Positions 32,722 through 42,300 of a stretch of 64,000 bases of DNA are shown here, piece by piece. The notes beneath the pieces are model-generated. The model did no database searches and was not told the DNA's origin. It worked only from the letters and a program-made list of their open reading frames with translations. Where the stretch lies: positions 1-64,000 of the IMG/VR virus record IMGVR_UViG_3300042308_000216; one strand, given 5' to 3'. Both the position numbers and the translations under genes were made by a program. How positions within the stretch are numbered: the stretch's first letter is position 1; each line of letters opens with the position of its first letter. Origin of the DNA: a virus.

Positions 32722-33245
32722 TGACAAGAAAAGATTCTAAAAACAAGTTTGATGTACATAATACTTATGAAGATATTTATAAGCATTATAAAGTAAATAC
32801 AGATAAGCCAATAGATAAAGCTAACCATGCTGCAGTATTGGCTGATACTTTTGAAACTCTAATGAACATGGTAATCAAAGATGGTTACTCATTAAAGTTT
32901 CCACACAAGTTTGGAGAATTGGAAATACAAAAGAAAAAACAGAAGATAGTTTATAATGAGAATGGTTCTATAAATAGAATCTGTTATAAAATTGATTGGG
33001 GTGAGACTAAGAAACACTGGCAAACAGTTTATGGTGATATCTCATCTGAAGATTTAAAACAGATTAAGAATAAACCTAAAATCTATTGTAAGAATAAATA
33101 TAGAATGAAGTTTAAATATATTAAAGATAAAGCTGTATATAAAGGTAAGTCAGCAGTAATGTTTATACCAAGTAGAAAATGGTGTAGAGAATTAGCTACT
33201 CATCTTAAAACAAATCCTTATAGAACAGATTATAAAGAACAATGA
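32721..33245 (+). CDS. Divergent IHF-like/regulatory protein
   Basis: A 174-residue basic protein with the pattern KFDVHNTYEDIYKHYKVN, then IKDGYSLKFPHKFGELEIQKKKQK. The HU/IHF-like core (helices, then LP-x-KFG-x-L-x-I-x-K strand) is followed by a 90-residue basic extension. I recall this family as a conserved crAss gene annotated as transcriptional regulator or IHF subunit, located between ring protein genes. It probably binds DNA. A shorter relative lies at 3119. Confidence 0.55.
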   Translation: MTRKDSKNKFDVHNTYEDIYKHYKVNTDKPIDKANHAAVLADTFETLMNMVIKDGYSLKFPHKFGELEIQKKKQKIVYNENGSINRICYKIDWGETKKHWQTVYGDISSEDLKQIKNKPKIYCKNKYRMKFKYIKDKAVYKGKSAVMFIPSRKWCRELATHLKTNPYRTDYKEQ

Positions 33246-33532
33246 TTATAAAATTAAATGCTATGGCAGACAATAAAAAAAGGTGGGAGAAATCAGAAAC
33301 TGCTGATGGAATCACTAAGAGAGTATCAGTTGAACAAGTTGAAAATGGTTACATTGTAACTATGGAAAAATATGGTAGACCATCTATAGATGATGAAGAT
33401 GATAGCAAATATACTAATGATTGCAAGAAATATATTTCTAAGAAAAATCCTCTTGAAGGTATGGCACCTAAGACAGAGAAAGAATCTGTAGAAGATAAAA
33501 TTCTTGATGGACTAGAAAACTTATCCTTTTAA
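33242..33532 (+). CDS. Hypothetical 96-residue charged protein
   Basis: A 96-residue, charged, partly disordered protein (KKRWEKSETADGITKRVSVEQVENGYIVTMEKYG; SIDDEDDSKYTNDCKK). It overlaps the IHF-like stop by four bases (ATGA) and lies six bases before the ring protein gene. An internal start at 33263 (MADNKKRW) is possible. No family recognised. Confidence 0.5.
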   Translation: MIIKLNAMADNKKRWEKSETADGITKRVSVEQVENGYIVTMEKYGRPSIDDEDDSKYTNDCKKYISKKNPLEGMAPKTEKESVEDKILDGLENLSF

Positions 33533-33537
33533 TAACT

Positions 33538-34506
33538 ATGGCTACTTCAGGTAAACTTATCAGTTTAAAAACTATTGTAGAGAGAGTCTACATGGATTTT
33601 GGATTCAATTATTCATTATCATTCACAGAAGCTGCTGAATGGGCTGGTAGTTTACTTGCTTTACTTAAAGCTCCTGTAGTATTACAACACCATGTTGAAG
33701 AGATTGTAATTGATGAAGGTAGAGGTAAACTCCCTTGTGATTTAGAATCTATTATACAAACTGCTAGAAAAGTAGAAGGTGTTAGTGATGGTTGTTCTAC
33801 AGGTGTAATTGCTACATTAGATAGAGGTACACAGTATGTAGAAATCTCTGCTATTGATATTGTAAATAGAAAGTTTAAGTTATGTGGTTGTAATGCATTC
33901 ACTACTTGTGATGAGTGTACTACTGTTGAAGGTCCAGATATTCCAGGAAATATTCCTTGTGAACCTCGTAAACCTATTATCAGAAGATATGGTGGTGGTA
34001 CTGAAAGACCTAACTTTAGATTAGAGCCTATGAGATGGGCTACTGATTCTTTTAATAATAGTATGCATTGTACTAATTATGATTATGCTTGTGGTCGTGG
34101 AACTAGTACATATACAGTAAATGGTAATTACATATTTACATCTTTTGACCATGGTTCTGTAATGATGGCTTACTTAGCTATACCTACAGATGAAGAAGGT
34201 TATCCTTTAATTCCTGCAGATGAATGGTGGAGACAAGCAGTACAATATGAAATTGCTTATAAGATTGCAATGAAATTATTTATCCAAGGTAATATTGCAG
34301 ATAAAACATTTCAATACATTGAAAAAGAAAGAGATTGGAAAGTAGGACAAGCTGTTAATAAATCTAAAATGCCTTCTATTGATGAGATGGAATCATTTAA
34401 GAATCAGTGGCTTAGACTTATTCCAAATTATAACAACCATACTACATTCTTTAAGAATATGCAGATGCCAGAGAGAATGTTTAATCATCCATATAGATAC
34501 TTTTAA
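33538..34506 (+). CDS. Tail ring protein next to the muzzle gene
   Basis: A 322-residue protein. The N-terminal helical part (KTIVERVYMDFGFNYSLSFTEAAEWAGSLLALLKAP) is followed by a cysteine-bearing beta domain (residues 80-150), then YIFTSFDHGSVMMAYLAIPTDEEGYPLIP and a C-terminal helical domain ending in FKNMQMPERMFNHPYRYF. I recall this pattern in crAss structural proteins directly before the muzzle (stabilization) protein, where a main tail ring protein is encoded. Function inferred from position and recollection. Confidence 0.6.
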   Translation: MATSGKLISLKTIVERVYMDFGFNYSLSFTEAAEWAGSLLALLKAPVVLQHHVEEIVIDEGRGKLPCDLESIIQTARKVEGVSDGCSTGVIATLDRGTQYVEISAIDIVNRKFKLCGCNAFTTCDECTTVEGPDIPGNIPCEPRKPIIRRYGGGTERPNFRLEPMRWATDSFNNSMHCTNYDYACGRGTSTYTVNGNYIFTSFDHGSVMMAYLAIPTDEEGYPLIPADEWWRQAVQYEIAYKIAMKLFIQGNIADKTFQYIEKERDWKVGQAVNKSKMPSIDEMESFKNQWLRLIPNYNNHTTFFKNMQMPERMFNHPYRYF

Positions 34507-34509
34507 TAT

Positions 34510-37500
34510 ATGCCAGCTAGTAAAAATACATGGAATAAGGGACTTAATTCTGATTTATCTAAACTAAAAAGTCAACAAGATAGTTATTTAGATGCTAAGA
34601 ATATTAGAGTACTTACAGATGAAGGTACTTCAAGTTTAGCCATAGAAAATATTAAAGGCACTAAACTTAGTTTTAAATTACCGCAAGTTCAAAAAACTTT
34701 TAAAGTTGATTTTACAGGTGTTGAGGGAAATGTAACTGTTTTTATAGATAGAATAGATACTATTGATGGTTTTGTAATTCAAAATGCAGCAGGAAAATCT
34801 AATCAAATTATTGCTGATGAACTAAATACTTTAATACAAGCATCTACTCTTTTATATGATAATCAATATATTAAAGCATACTACAATAATAACTATATAG
34901 TTATATATGATTTTTTACCGCAGTCAGAAGTTGATGCTGGTATATCTGGTATTAATGTTCAAACAACTCCTTCTGCATCTGTTATTAGAACTAGAGCTGT
35001 ATATAACCATACAATACTTGGTTGGGGATATTATAATGACAACTTAGTTATTATTAGTTGTGATGCAAATAGTAATTCTGAAACTCCTGTTGGAACAGAA
35101 GGTTTTATATGGGATGTTAGATATATTAATCAAGATAATACTATTTCAAATCCTGATGGTGATTATTTAAATCCACTTTACCATCTTAAGTATGCTGGTA
35201 AATTAGATTTATCTAGACAGTATGCTATCTATAAACATTTAAAATGTAGATATGAAAGTTCTGAAATAATAAGATTAGTGTGGACTGATTGGAACAATAA
35301 CCTTAGAACTTGTAATATAGCAGAACCGCAAATATGGGCAACACCTGAAACTGTATTTTCATTTTTACCAGTACATGCACCACAAAAACCTGTAGTATCA
35401 AGAGTTATACTTGGGGGTAATTTACCTGTAGGTAAGTATCAATATTTTTATCAATTATACACTGAGCAAGGAGCTGTATCTACTTACTCTCCTTTAAGTA
35501 ATTTAATTGGATTAAATGCTGGTGATTTAAGCTATGCTCAAAATGGAGGATTACAAGGACAGCCAGCTGGTAAATCTACTGAGATAACTATTATTAATTT
35601 AGATACTAACTATTCTTTTATAAGATTAGGTTATGTTATATATCAAACTGCGGATAATCCAGAGGCTTTTTGGTTTTTTGAAGATATTGTACCTCAAAGT
35701 GGTACATATACTACAACACATAATGGTAATGAAAACGATATACCTATTGAACCATTCTCTGTAATAACTAATTTAAATAAACCACCCAGCATCTTTAAAA
35801 CTATTGATGTAGTTAGAAATAGATTATTTGCAGCCAATGCAAAGACTATAAAATTTGATATGGATGGTGTATTTGATACTAGAGCATATAGATATACTAG
35901 GGTTAGTAAACTTGCTAAATTATATAATGAACAATCAGATGTATTTGGTTTTCCAAGTGTACTTATAAATGGTGCTACAAATACTGTTAGTATTGAAAAT
36001 GTTACACAAACAGGTACTTTTTATGAACAGTTATTAGCAATACCTGATTCTTTTGATTTAATTAATCCATTTAATAATGAAGATCCAACTAATGATTTTA
36101 ATAATAATAATTGGATTACAAACTCACAATTTAAATATCAAAAAGATGGCTTAACTATAGGAGGATCAGGTCCTAACATATCTTATGATTTTTGTATAGC
36201 TAATAACATTGCTGAAACAGGAAACTTTCAACCAACAGGTAGTCCTTATCTAGGACCTAGATTAGATTATAATGGTATTTATGCATCAGAATTTAATGAT
36301 ACATATACTTATGCAGCTGGAGCAAGTCAGTGGTTAGATACACCTAAAAGTCCATTAATTGAAACATTGTTTACAGGATACTCAAGAGGTGAAGTTTATA
36401 GATGGGGTATTGTATTTTTTGATAAATATGGTTTTCCATCTTATGCTAATTGGATAGGAGATATCAAATTTCCATTTTCAACTGATGATAATGGAAATTA
36501 TGGATTAACTAAAGAAACTACAGGAGTTAATGGTAGTCCGTTTTTCCTTATTAATGATCCTACCAAAGTAAAAAGAACATACGGTACTGGACCTGACCCA
36601 TTTAATATATTTAATATAACAAGTAATACTGATATAATTTTAAATGGTAATTTTCTTTGGAATTACAATGCTGTAAATTCTAATAATACATCTTCACAGT
36701 TTTGTGATGAGTTAAATGCTGCTGGTATTGGTTTAACTGCAACAGCTGTTTTTCCATCAGTTTCAAATAGTCCAATTATGATTTCAGGAGCTCCTTCAGG
36801 ATCTACATTATCATTATACAGGCATATTAATCAGGTAGGTAATAGTGGGTCTGATCTTTATTTACTATCTCCTACTAATCCAGTAGAGACACAGCAACTA
36901 GGAATTACATTTTACTTAGATACTACAACTCCTCAATTCCAAGCAATTAAAGATAGTATATCAGGTTGGTCTTATGTTAGAGTAAAGAGAGATGTAGTTA
37001 ATAGTACTAAATTGGGTACAGGATATTTACAACCTACATTCCAACTATTTAACAATTCAAATGCAGAAGATGGCCTTGCTTTAATACCATATGAAAAAGG
37101 ATATATGTCTTCCTATGTACGTACAGGAACAAGTCAACTTAATTCAAGGTGGAATTATCTTGCAAGTAGAGTTAGAGCACAAAACCAAGTTTTTGTAGCC
37201 CCTAATTTTTTAACTAGATCTGTTGGTGGATTTTCACAAAGAGACTACATAAGATTTATAGGAAGAACAAAAGTGTTACCTAATGCAGTAAAATACTGGC
37301 AAGAAATACTTAGTCCTGATTTTAATAACTATGATCCAGGTAATGGAGGTGGTGTTGGTTCTTTTATGTATTATGTAAAATCCAATGACTTTGATTACAA
37401 TTATTTAGATTCAGGAACTACATATCCACCTTCATCAATAGCTACAACAAGTAATTATTTAAATGTTAATAGTACTTGGGAAGTAAAGGCTAGATTATGG

Positions 37501-39309
37501 GTAAATAAAAGTACTACAGGTAATTACCTTGAACCTACTTTAGGTCCACTATTTACTAAGTTTTATAATATGTCTGATGGTGGGCTAGATTTTAATATGT
37601 ATACTCCTATTGATAATTTAAAATTTACACAATGGGGTACTCAATGTGAAATAGTGCAATTTGATTCTGCAAGGTCTTATCCAGATACAGCTAATGTTTA
37701 TGGAGATTTAGTACAATTTCCATTTTATTTAGCATCTTATGAAAGATTCTTAGCTAAACAATATGGTGGAGCTTCAAGGTCAGCTAGATATGGTAATCAG
37801 TATATACTTACAAATCACTTTATGCCTTATCCATCAATACCTGATGCTGTAATAAGAAATGATGTTTATGGTGGAGATACTTATGTTAATTATTTTGATT
37901 GGCAAAGATCTAATCCTAATGGTAGTGATGTAAGTGGATGGCCTGTTGAAACTGGCCCAAATGGTGTAGATGCAAACTACAGACCTACAGGAGTAGCAGT
38001 ATTCTTTCCAGCAGAATGTATTTTTAATGCAGATTTAAATACTTCTACTGCAGGACATGCATCAGTTAGACCTGATACAGCCCCAATGGATATAGCTAAC
38101 TATACCTATAATCCAGCAATGTCTCAACAAAATACAACTAATGTATTTGTATCAAAAGGATTTAATCAAACTAGTGTAGGTGAAGAACCACATACTATAT
38201 ATGGTTCAGATCCTAAAATAGATAATGAAAGGTCAGATGCTTGGAGAACATTGTTTATTAACAACTCTTTATCTGTTAATGGTAACTATGGTGAGATTAA
38301 TAGAATAGCACAATTTAAAGATAAGTTGTTTTACTATCAAAATGATGCTGTTGGTATAGCAGCAGTTGATGAAAGAATTCTTGAAAATGATGGTGATGTT
38401 AATCAAACTCAATTAGGTATTGGTAGACTATTACAGAGATATGATTATATAACTACAGAAACAGGATGCAAGCATTCTTTTGCTGTAGAGACTACAGGTG
38501 ATGGTATTTACCATTATGATTCTTTTATTAATAAACTATTTAAATATACATTAGGTAGATCAAAAGCAGACTCTGATGGTATGAATCCATTAACAGATAT
38601 TAAAGGATTAGTAGGTTTCTTTAGAACTGCATTTGTTGGTAGTACTCTTAAATCAGAAGATAAAATATTAAGAAAAGATAGTAGAGTAGGTATTGTATCT
38701 GGATATAATTCAGAATACAATACTGTATATTTTACTTTCTTTGATGAAGAAGAAGGTATTCAACATACTATATCTTATAATGAGTTAATGGATGCTTTTG
38801 AATCATTCTATGATTTCTACCCATCTATGTATCTAAATATGAGAAAAAGGTTTTTATCATTAGATCCAAATATTACTGGTAATGGTTATATGCATAATCT
38901 TGGGTTAAGAAATAATTTCTATGACCAATGGTTTCCATCAACTGTTAAGTTTAGAGTTAATGAAAATTCAGATCTTGTTAAAACATTTGATAACTTTCAG
39001 ATTAATACTGAAGTTATTATAAACAATTTACAAACTGCAAGAACAGTTACCTCTTATTCTATTTCTAATGACTATCAAATTATTCCAGAAATAGATGCTA
39101 ACTTTGTACAAAAGATAAGAAGTTGGAGAATGATTATTCCAAGAGACGAGACTAACCCTGCATTGACTATTAAACCTAGAATATCAGATAAGTATATGGA
39201 TGTTACATTTAATTATTATGATAGTAATGGTGGTTTAGGAGATGATATATTTAGACTACATGATGTAATAACAGAATATTCAATGAGAAGTAAAATTTTA
39301 CCTAAATAA
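34510..39309 (+). CDS. Tail muzzle / stabilization protein
   Basis: A 1599-residue virion protein whose opening (SKNTWNKGLNSDLSKLKSQQDSYLDAKNIRVLTDEG) matches the conserved N-terminus of the crAss stabilization protein, identified in the crAss001 virion structure as the tail muzzle. It closes the distal tail and contacts the rings. The body is beta-rich, with a propeller-like region around residues 1250-1500 (RIAQFKDKLFYYQNDAVGIAAVDER; KGLVGFFRTAFVG). Length is in the usual range. Start follows the ring gene by three bases. Confidence 0.8.
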   Translation: MPASKNTWNKGLNSDLSKLKSQQDSYLDAKNIRVLTDEGTSSLAIENIKGTKLSFKLPQVQKTFKVDFTGVEGNVTVFIDRIDTIDGFVIQNAAGKSNQIIADELNTLIQASTLLYDNQYIKAYYNNNYIVIYDFLPQSEVDAGISGINVQTTPSASVIRTRAVYNHTILGWGYYNDNLVIISCDANSNSETPVGTEGFIWDVRYINQDNTISNPDGDYLNPLYHLKYAGKLDLSRQYAIYKHLKCRYESSEIIRLVWTDWNNNLRTCNIAEPQIWATPETVFSFLPVHAPQKPVVSRVILGGNLPVGKYQYFYQLYTEQGAVSTYSPLSNLIGLNAGDLSYAQNGGLQGQPAGKSTEITIINLDTNYSFIRLGYVIYQTADNPEAFWFFEDIVPQSGTYTTTHNGNENDIPIEPFSVITNLNKPPSIFKTIDVVRNRLFAANAKTIKFDMDGVFDTRAYRYTRVSKLAKLYNEQSDVFGFPSVLINGATNTVSIENVTQTGTFYEQLLAIPDSFDLINPFNNEDPTNDFNNNNWITNSQFKYQKDGLTIGGSGPNISYDFCIANNIAETGNFQPTGSPYLGPRLDYNGIYASEFNDTYTYAAGASQWLDTPKSPLIETLFTGYSRGEVYRWGIVFFDKYGFPSYANWIGDIKFPFSTDDNGNYGLTKETTGVNGSPFFLINDPTKVKRTYGTGPDPFNIFNITSNTDIILNGNFLWNYNAVNSNNTSSQFCDELNAAGIGLTATAVFPSVSNSPIMISGAPSGSTLSLYRHINQVGNSGSDLYLLSPTNPVETQQLGITFYLDTTTPQFQAIKDSISGWSYVRVKRDVVNSTKLGTGYLQPTFQLFNNSNAEDGLALIPYEKGYMSSYVRTGTSQLNSRWNYLASRVRAQNQVFVAPNFLTRSVGGFSQRDYIRFIGRTKVLPNAVKYWQEILSPDFNNYDPGNGGGVGSFMYYVKSNDFDYNYLDSGTTYPPSSIATTSNYLNVNSTWEVKARLWVNKSTTGNYLEPTLGPLFTKFYNMSDGGLDFNMYTPIDNLKFTQWGTQCEIVQFDSARSYPDTANVYGDLVQFPFYLASYERFLAKQYGGASRSARYGNQYILTNHFMPYPSIPDAVIRNDVYGGDTYVNYFDWQRSNPNGSDVSGWPVETGPNGVDANYRPTGVAVFFPAECIFNADLNTSTAGHASVRPDTAPMDIANYTYNPAMSQQNTTNVFVSKGFNQTSVGEEPHTIYGSDPKIDNERSDAWRTLFINNSLSVNGNYGEINRIAQFKDKLFYYQNDAVGIAAVDERILENDGDVNQTQLGIGRLLQRYDYITTETGCKHSFAVETTGDGIYHYDSFINKLFKYTLGRSKADSDGMNPLTDIKGLVGFFRTAFVGSTLKSEDKILRKDSRVGIVSGYNSEYNTVYFTFFDEEEGIQHTISYNELMDAFESFYDFYPSMYLNMRKRFLSLDPNITGNGYMHNLGLRNNFYDQWFPSTVKFRVNENSDLVKTFDNFQINTEVIINNLQTARTVTSYSISNDYQIIPEIDANFVQKIRSWRMIIPRDETNPALTIKPRISDKYMDVTFNYYDSNGGLGDDIFRLHDVITEYSMRSKILPK

Positions 39310-39311
39310 GC

Positions 39312-42300
39312 ATGGCAGAGAAAAATTCACTTTGGAAGAACATTAGAAATAAGGCTAAGCAAAACAGAGCCTCTGGTGCTACACCTAAAAAGCCTACTAC
39401 AGAAATGCTTAGGCAAGAAAGAAAGATTAGAGCTCAAAAAGCTGGTGGTGGACCAGTAAAAGAAAACCCATTGTATAAATCTAATGAAGATTATGCATAT
39501 AATCAATGGGTGCAATCTATGCCTGAAAACCTTAGACAAGAATCTCCAGGTTATAACATGAGAGGTGCTTGGGAAGGTGGGTTAGAACCTGAAATGTTTT
39601 ACAGAGATGAGCAAGGAACCTTTAGAACTGCTCATGAACCACATCCATTTAATCCTACATATGAACCACATTTAGGAAGTAGAAATCCTAATACTGGAGA
39701 AATATTAAAATCACCAGAACACCATACTTATGATATGGCTATTGAAGGTGATATTAGAGCAGGGTATACTCCAAGAGTAGATGCTAGAACAGGTACAATG
39801 TATTCAACTAATTCTAGTGATCCTACAACAGCAGGACCATTTAAAGAATATGCTACAGGAAGCTTTGTAGGTGAAGATGATGAACTTGAAAAGAAACTTG
39901 CTGACTTAAGAAAACAAGCAGCAAAACCTGCTAACAAAGTACCTACTGCACAAGAGAATTTTATTAATGCTACTAAAAATATTCCTAATTATAGTATGGA
40001 TCCTAATTACCAAGCTCCAGCTGTAGGAACTAATTACACTACTAAAGAAGAAATGTCTGCTAGACCTTACCCAGCATCTGGTAAAATAGATATTGATCCA
40101 GGAGCAGAGTTGTTGCCTTTTGCTGTTTTTGAAGCTATGAGTATTCCAGGACTAGTTAAAAACTATAAATATAACATGAATCTTTATAAAAATGCTCCTA
40201 CTATAGGTAATTTTAATATGGCACATCCAAGAAATTTAAAAAGAGCAAAAGATGCTTTAAATAAAGCTGCAATAATAACAGCATCTGAAACTGTGCCTGA
40301 ACTTATTAATGCAGCTGGAGGATATACTATAAATAATAATAAATCTATGAAAAATAATAATCAATCTTGGAAAGAGTATCTTAAGTATGCACAAGGTGGA
40401 CATACTAATCCATATAACCAATATCAGGATGACCAATATCTTCAATATGAAGTAGGTGGTAAAGTATGGAAAAACATTGCTGCAGGTTTATATGGAGCAG
40501 GTGAAGGTATATTAGATACTGTAACTATGGGAGCTACTGATGAATTAACTGATAAAGGATTTGAAGCTCTTAGTAAAGCAGGAAATAAAAACATAGATTT
40601 AAATAATCCTGATGATGTTAAGTTTTTAAAATCACAGCAAAAAGTTAAAGGTTATAGTAATGCAGCAGGTGCTATTGGTACTGCAGCAGTTACAGGTAAT
40701 GTTCAAGGTGCTATCAAGCAAGGTACTAAAGGATTGAATACTGCATTCCAAGCTACTGATGGTATGAGTGATGATTTTAAAAAATGGTCACAAGGAGTTA
40801 CTGGTGTTGCAGGAGTTGCTTCTGGATTTGCAGGAGGTATGAATTCAGATAGTTTTAATGCTGCTGCAAAAGCAGGAACAGGTGTTGCAGGCTTTGGGCA
40901 AAAAGTAGGTAAGTATTCACCATTAATAGGACAAGCTTCAGGATTTATTGGAGGTAATGACCAGCCACTTTGGCAACAAGGTCAAGCACAACAAGATACT
41001 TTAAATTCTCCAGATTATATTGCAGCACAAAGAGAAAAAAATGCATCTTATACAAACCAAGGATTAATGTATGGTCAAGGTGGAAACATGTCAAATAATT
41101 CATTAAATTTGCGTGACACTATGGGGTACAATAGATTTGCTCAAGGCGGTGCATTTAATCAATATGGAATAAATATGATTCCAGAATCTGCAGGATTGCA
41201 TCATCAAAGTGCTTATGGTGGTGTACCTATTGGACCTAATGCTTTAGCTGAAGGTGGAGAGATTAAAATGGATAATGGTGATGGTAGCCAATATATAGTA
41301 TCAGACCAAGTTGATGGTGCTGAAACTCAAAAAGATTTTACCTTTTCTAAAGGCGGTAAGTATAAAGAACTTAATAGAACTTTAGCTGATGGTATGAAAC
41401 AAGACCTTAACAAATATACTTATGGTTCATTAGCTACCAGTGATAGAGTTAAAGGTGATTTAAGAAGACCTAATGATTCTTACTCTCAAAGTACTGTAGA
41501 GCAAATTAAAAATAAGTGGCAACAGAAAACAGAATATGCTAGACAACGTAGTCAGCAAGAACAAGCTATTGCACAAGCAGAAGAACAAAAGAGAATGGCA
41601 GAAGAGCAGTACATAGCTGCTTATGGTGGTAGAATTAATCCTAAGAAATATCCAGGATTAAATATGACTAAAAAAGCTAAAGGTGGTTATGTTCATAATC
41701 AAATGATTCAACCTATGTTAGCTGAAGGTGGTCCATTATATGGAGACCCTGCATCACCATATACTTATGCAATGGGTGGAGTTGGAAATAGTATAAATAC
41801 AAATCAACCTAGTAATCAACCAAGATATACTTCTTGGGAAGATATGAGAACAAAAATGAATGCAGCTCAAGCAGCTAAACCTCAACTAACTTTAGATCAG
41901 CAAAGAGCACAAGATAGTCAAACTATGGGAAGAATAGGTCAGATATTTGATTCTTATAATCATCCTAATACACCTAATCTTGTTAGCAGTCCTAGACCTA
42001 TTAATTTCCAAGTACCAACTGGCTATGCTCAAGGTGGTATGTATGGTGACCCATATGCTAGAGGTGGTCAAATAGATTACACTAATGATATGTATAGTAT
42101 GTATGCAGGTGGTGGTCCAATGCCTAGTGATTTACCACAAGCATTTAATGGTCCTGCTGCACAGAATAGTAATGGTATGTATTTATACCCTGAAGGGGGT
42201 CCAGGTGTAATACCAACAGGCAATCCAATATACACACCAGATTCTGGAATAGAACAGTTTGCTCCTGATGCTTCTTGGCTTGATGGTGGTAATCAAGTAG

